Source: Gammaproteobacteria bacterium (GTDB taxonomy: Bacteria; Pseudomonadota; Gammaproteobacteria; Enterobacterales; Kangiellaceae). Taken from it: a stretch of 57,559 nucleotides of DNA. Each line of letters begins with the position of its first letter. Within the stretch, counting starts at the first letter, position 1. Made by a program: the position numbers and the translations under genes. The notes under the pieces are model-generated. The model was not told the DNA's origin and searched no databases. It saw only the letters and a list, made by a program, of their open reading frames with translations. The stretch covers positions 1 through 57,559 of the forward strand of contig JABXIW010000234.1 in NCBI GenBank assembly GCA_013372875.1, given 5' to 3'. Shown here in pieces: positions 55,570-57,559 of the stretch.

Positions 55570-56841
55570 ATGAATTACAAAATTACTATGATCGGAATGG
55601 CTCTAGTGACCTCAATGGCGTTTACTGCGTCGGCAAATGAGCCAAGAAACTTAGAACTTGAAGATAGAGTTATTTTCAACAAAATTGGTGTGCAAAATCC
55701 GTCAATGGTTCAACCTAGCTTCCAGCCAAGAGCAGAGCCAAACGTTCGCGATTTTGAGCCGAGAGTTCCTGGTCAGATCCGCGCGCCGTTCCTGAATAAG
55801 TCCGTCAGCTTTAGTTTCCCTGTGACGGATGCGATGCCGATGGACTTTTCGGAAAAACAGGCACACAGCCAAAGCCGTCAATACCGCATGGAAGTGACAG
55901 GCAAAGAATTGCGCCAAGGCGTTAGCTTGAAAACAACAGCGCCAGGTGCCTTGGTTAGAATTTCTGGGTTTAATACCAGCAATCCGGTTGAACCACAAAA
56001 CTTGAACTTGCATATCGCCAATCAAAAGTTTGCCAAAGGCAGCGCTTTTGATACTTTGGTGGATAGCCGCATGATGACTAAAACTGGGGTTGGATTCCAG
56101 CAAGGCACTACTGGCTTTAAGATTTCTGAGCAAGTAGGCAATGGTCACTTTAAATTGCAAACTGAACAATCCTTGGCAGATTCGGATCGCTATCTAGTTA
56201 ATGTATTTGAGAAAAATAGTGATGTTGAGTTGCATCTAACTGCGAATAAAAGCAGCTATTTGAAAGGCGGTTTGATGACAGTTAATACAGCTTTGTGGGA
56301 TCAAGGCTCAAAAGTGCCATTGAGCTCAGTAAAAAGTTCACTAATTTCACCTAATGGCGAGCGTATGCCATTAGTGGCGAATAAATCTGGCCAAATGCAA
56401 TTGCCGATGAATATGCGTGCAAGCAATGTGCCTGGAGCACTTTGGACTTTAGAAACTGAAGTGGATGCCATGATCAATGGGGTCGAAGTGAAGAGAATTG
56501 CCAAAGTGGCTTTTGCTTATGCTGATAAAACGGCGACTTTGTCTAAGATGCAGCCATTGGTTGACGAAAGGGCGGGTAGGCTATCAGCAATGATCCCTGT
56601 GCATGCAAATAAACAAGGGCGTTATGAAGTTCGCGGAGTTTTATATGCGACAAATGCTGATGGCAAAATGATACCAGCAATGGTTACTCATTCGGCTAAT
56701 AGCTTAAATCCAGGTGTTAGCATGATCAATATGCAGTTTGATAAAAACATCTTAGCCGCTAAGGGTTTAAGCGCGCCATTCGCCTTGAAAAACTTACAGC
56801 TTCGCGATCAGCTGCGTATGGCGGTACTTGAAACAAAGTAA
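55570..56841 (+). CDS. secreted DUF4785-like protein
   Basis: 423 residues with a signal peptide of about 22 residues (ending TASA). The rest is beta-rich and lacks enzyme motifs. A segment near 225-330 (DVELHLTANKSSYLKGGLMTVNTALWD; LTANKSxYLxGG-type) resembles bacterial Ig-like modules, and overall it resembles DUF4785 proteins. Transcribed with the hydrolase; may assist its secretion or act with it outside the cell. Good ribosome site AAGGAG at 55558-55563. Confidence 0.65.
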   Translation: MNYKITMIGMALVTSMAFTASANEPRNLELEDRVIFNKIGVQNPSMVQPSFQPRAEPNVRDFEPRVPGQIRAPFLNKSVSFSFPVTDAMPMDFSEKQAHSQSRQYRMEVTGKELRQGVSLKTTAPGALVRISGFNTSNPVEPQNLNLHIANQKFAKGSAFDTLVDSRMMTKTGVGFQQGTTGFKISEQVGNGHFKLQTEQSLADSDRYLVNVFEKNSDVELHLTANKSSYLKGGLMTVNTALWDQGSKVPLSSVKSSLISPNGERMPLVANKSGQMQLPMNMRASNVPGALWTLETEVDAMINGVEVKRIAKVAFAYADKTATLSKMQPLVDERAGRLSAMIPVHANKQGRYEVRGVLYATNADGKMIPAMVTHSANSLNPGVSMINMQFDKNILAAKGLSAPFALKNLQLRDQLRMAVLETK

Positions 56842-56865
56842 GATTTTTACTAAAAATAAAACTTC

Positions 56866-56891
56866 AAAAGGCAGCAATCGCTGCCTTTTTT
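56866..56891. terminator. bidirectional terminator
   Basis: AAAAGGCAGC/GCTGCCTTTT (56866-56875 with 56880-56889) around AATC, with T runs on both strands, between two converging genes. Confidence 0.9.
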
Positions 56892-56895
56892 GATT

Positions 56896-57559
56896 CTATT
56901 TGTTCTCTTTCGAAATTTGCCAAAACAATAATAGGTTGGAGACGAACCATAAGTCTTTAATTAAAAAGTGCCCTCCAGTGGTCAGCAAAGTATCCGAAGC
57001 GGTGGATGCAGCCCAGCTAAATAAGAACGTTTGGGTAACAACAAATACAGCGCCTGACATGAGTATAGCTGGAATAAGGAAGCGTCTGTTGTAGATGGCT
57101 ATGATAAGCAAGACTGCAGCAACTAAATCATAGATGCCAATAATATTAGACGTAGTTTGCAAGTCCCACACAAGATACATCCAAGCCATAAGCGGCGAAC
57201 TTTGCACTAAAGTTTCGATGCCTTTTGCTTCAAACGCCATAAACTTCATACCACCAATCCAGACTAATACAAGCAATACTGGAAATACAGCAATCCACTT
57301 ACTAGCAGTATTTGAGATATTGGGAGAAAGCAATAAGACACCAATAGATAACAAGGCTGCATATTTAATAACACCTTGACCAGAGCCGATAATTGGAAAG
57401 CCACCTAGTGATTCTATCCACATAGATTTACTGAAAAGTGCTACTAGCGGAATTAGACTGATTGCTATCAGGAGATAGCCTAGCAAGGTCTTAAACTGTG
57501 TTTTTGTGATGGCCAAAATTGACAGTAGGGCAGTGGCTGCAAAAGCTGTCACAGCAATA
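56896..57559 (-). CDS. DUF417-like (YkgB-type) membrane protein, probably cut by window edge
   Basis: At least 218 residues, six or more membrane spans. LVWIGGMKFMAFEAKGIETLVQSSPLMAWMYLVW and IGIYDLVAAVLLIIAIYNRRF resemble the YkgB/DUF417 core; the N-terminal 90 residues add two or three spans. A GTG at 57552 could start it, but the frame stays open to the window edge, so the real start may lie outside. Confidence 0.7.
   Translation of the reverse strand, partial: IAVTAFAATALLSILAITKTQFKTLLGYLLIAISLIPLVALFSKSMWIESLGGFPIIGSGQGVIKYAALLSIGVLLLSPNISNTASKWIAVFPVLLVLVWIGGMKFMAFEAKGIETLVQSSPLMAWMYLVWDLQTTSNIIGIYDLVAAVLLIIAIYNRRFLIPAILMSGAVFVVTQTFLFSWAASTASDTLLTTGGHFLIKDLWFVSNLLLFWQISKENK

Overview
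The window looks like chromosomal core sequence of a gammaproteobacterium. Gene content and order (ybgC-tolQRAB-pal-cpoB; rlmN-pilW-rodZ-ispG-hisS-yfgM-bamB-der; xseA opposite guaB-guaA; pepA-holC-valS opposite lptF-lptG) match that class, and the modest GC content and several accessory genes suggest a marine lineage near Kangiella. The genus is a guess from memory of gene order, not a measurement. I see no phage, plasmid, CRISPR or intact transposase.

Layout. 1-3004: end of an ABC-F ATPase (yheS), ruvB and a small membrane protein. 3040-8281: the complete Tol-Pal envelope operon with its terminator. 8357-10401: queE and queC (7-deazaguanine synthesis) with a small membrane protein squeezed between them and a small lipoprotein after. 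10419-20779: ndk, then the rlmN-to-der cluster, with a secreted DUF3224-like protein and an orphan barstar inserted between ispG and hisS. 20781-26559: a small repeat protein coupled to xseA, then guaB, guaA and tadA. A 79-bp inverted-repeat element sits at the guaA/tadA junction and encodes the N-terminus of the tadA reading frame. 26566-30557: two DUF805 membrane proteins, then a lysine attenuator-like leader and a fused aspartokinase/diaminopimelate decarboxylase. 30529-38596: valS-holC-pepA on the minus strand and lptFG on the plus strand.

38644-52993 is the most accessory part. It holds a methyltransferase, an RDD protein, a DUF885 peptidase-like protein, nhaA and a response regulator. 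Facing these is a tightly packed minus-strand operon for lipid modification: desaturase, FAD oxidoreductase, DUF1365, Cfa, DUF2878, DUF1295, a second Cfa-like methyltransferase, and a sensor histidine kinase. Divergent from it are a SnoaL/NTF2-like lipoprotein and a chalcone-isomerase-like secreted protein. The set resembles genes that methylate, desaturate and oxidise existing phospholipid acyl chains. 53094-57559 holds a small self-regulated-looking XRE cassette, a tRNA-Leu(CAA), a secreted hydrolase paired with a DUF4785-like secreted protein, and a DUF417-like membrane protein cut by the window edge.

Strongest leads: (1) a short Lys-rich leader ORF followed by competing hairpins and a terminator ahead of the lysine biosynthesis gene, which looks like a classical ribosome-mediated lysine attenuator; (2) the lipid operon with a kinase as its last gene, a facing response regulator, and an operator-like repeat cluster at its divergent promoter; (3) the miniature element co-opted as the tadA N-terminus.
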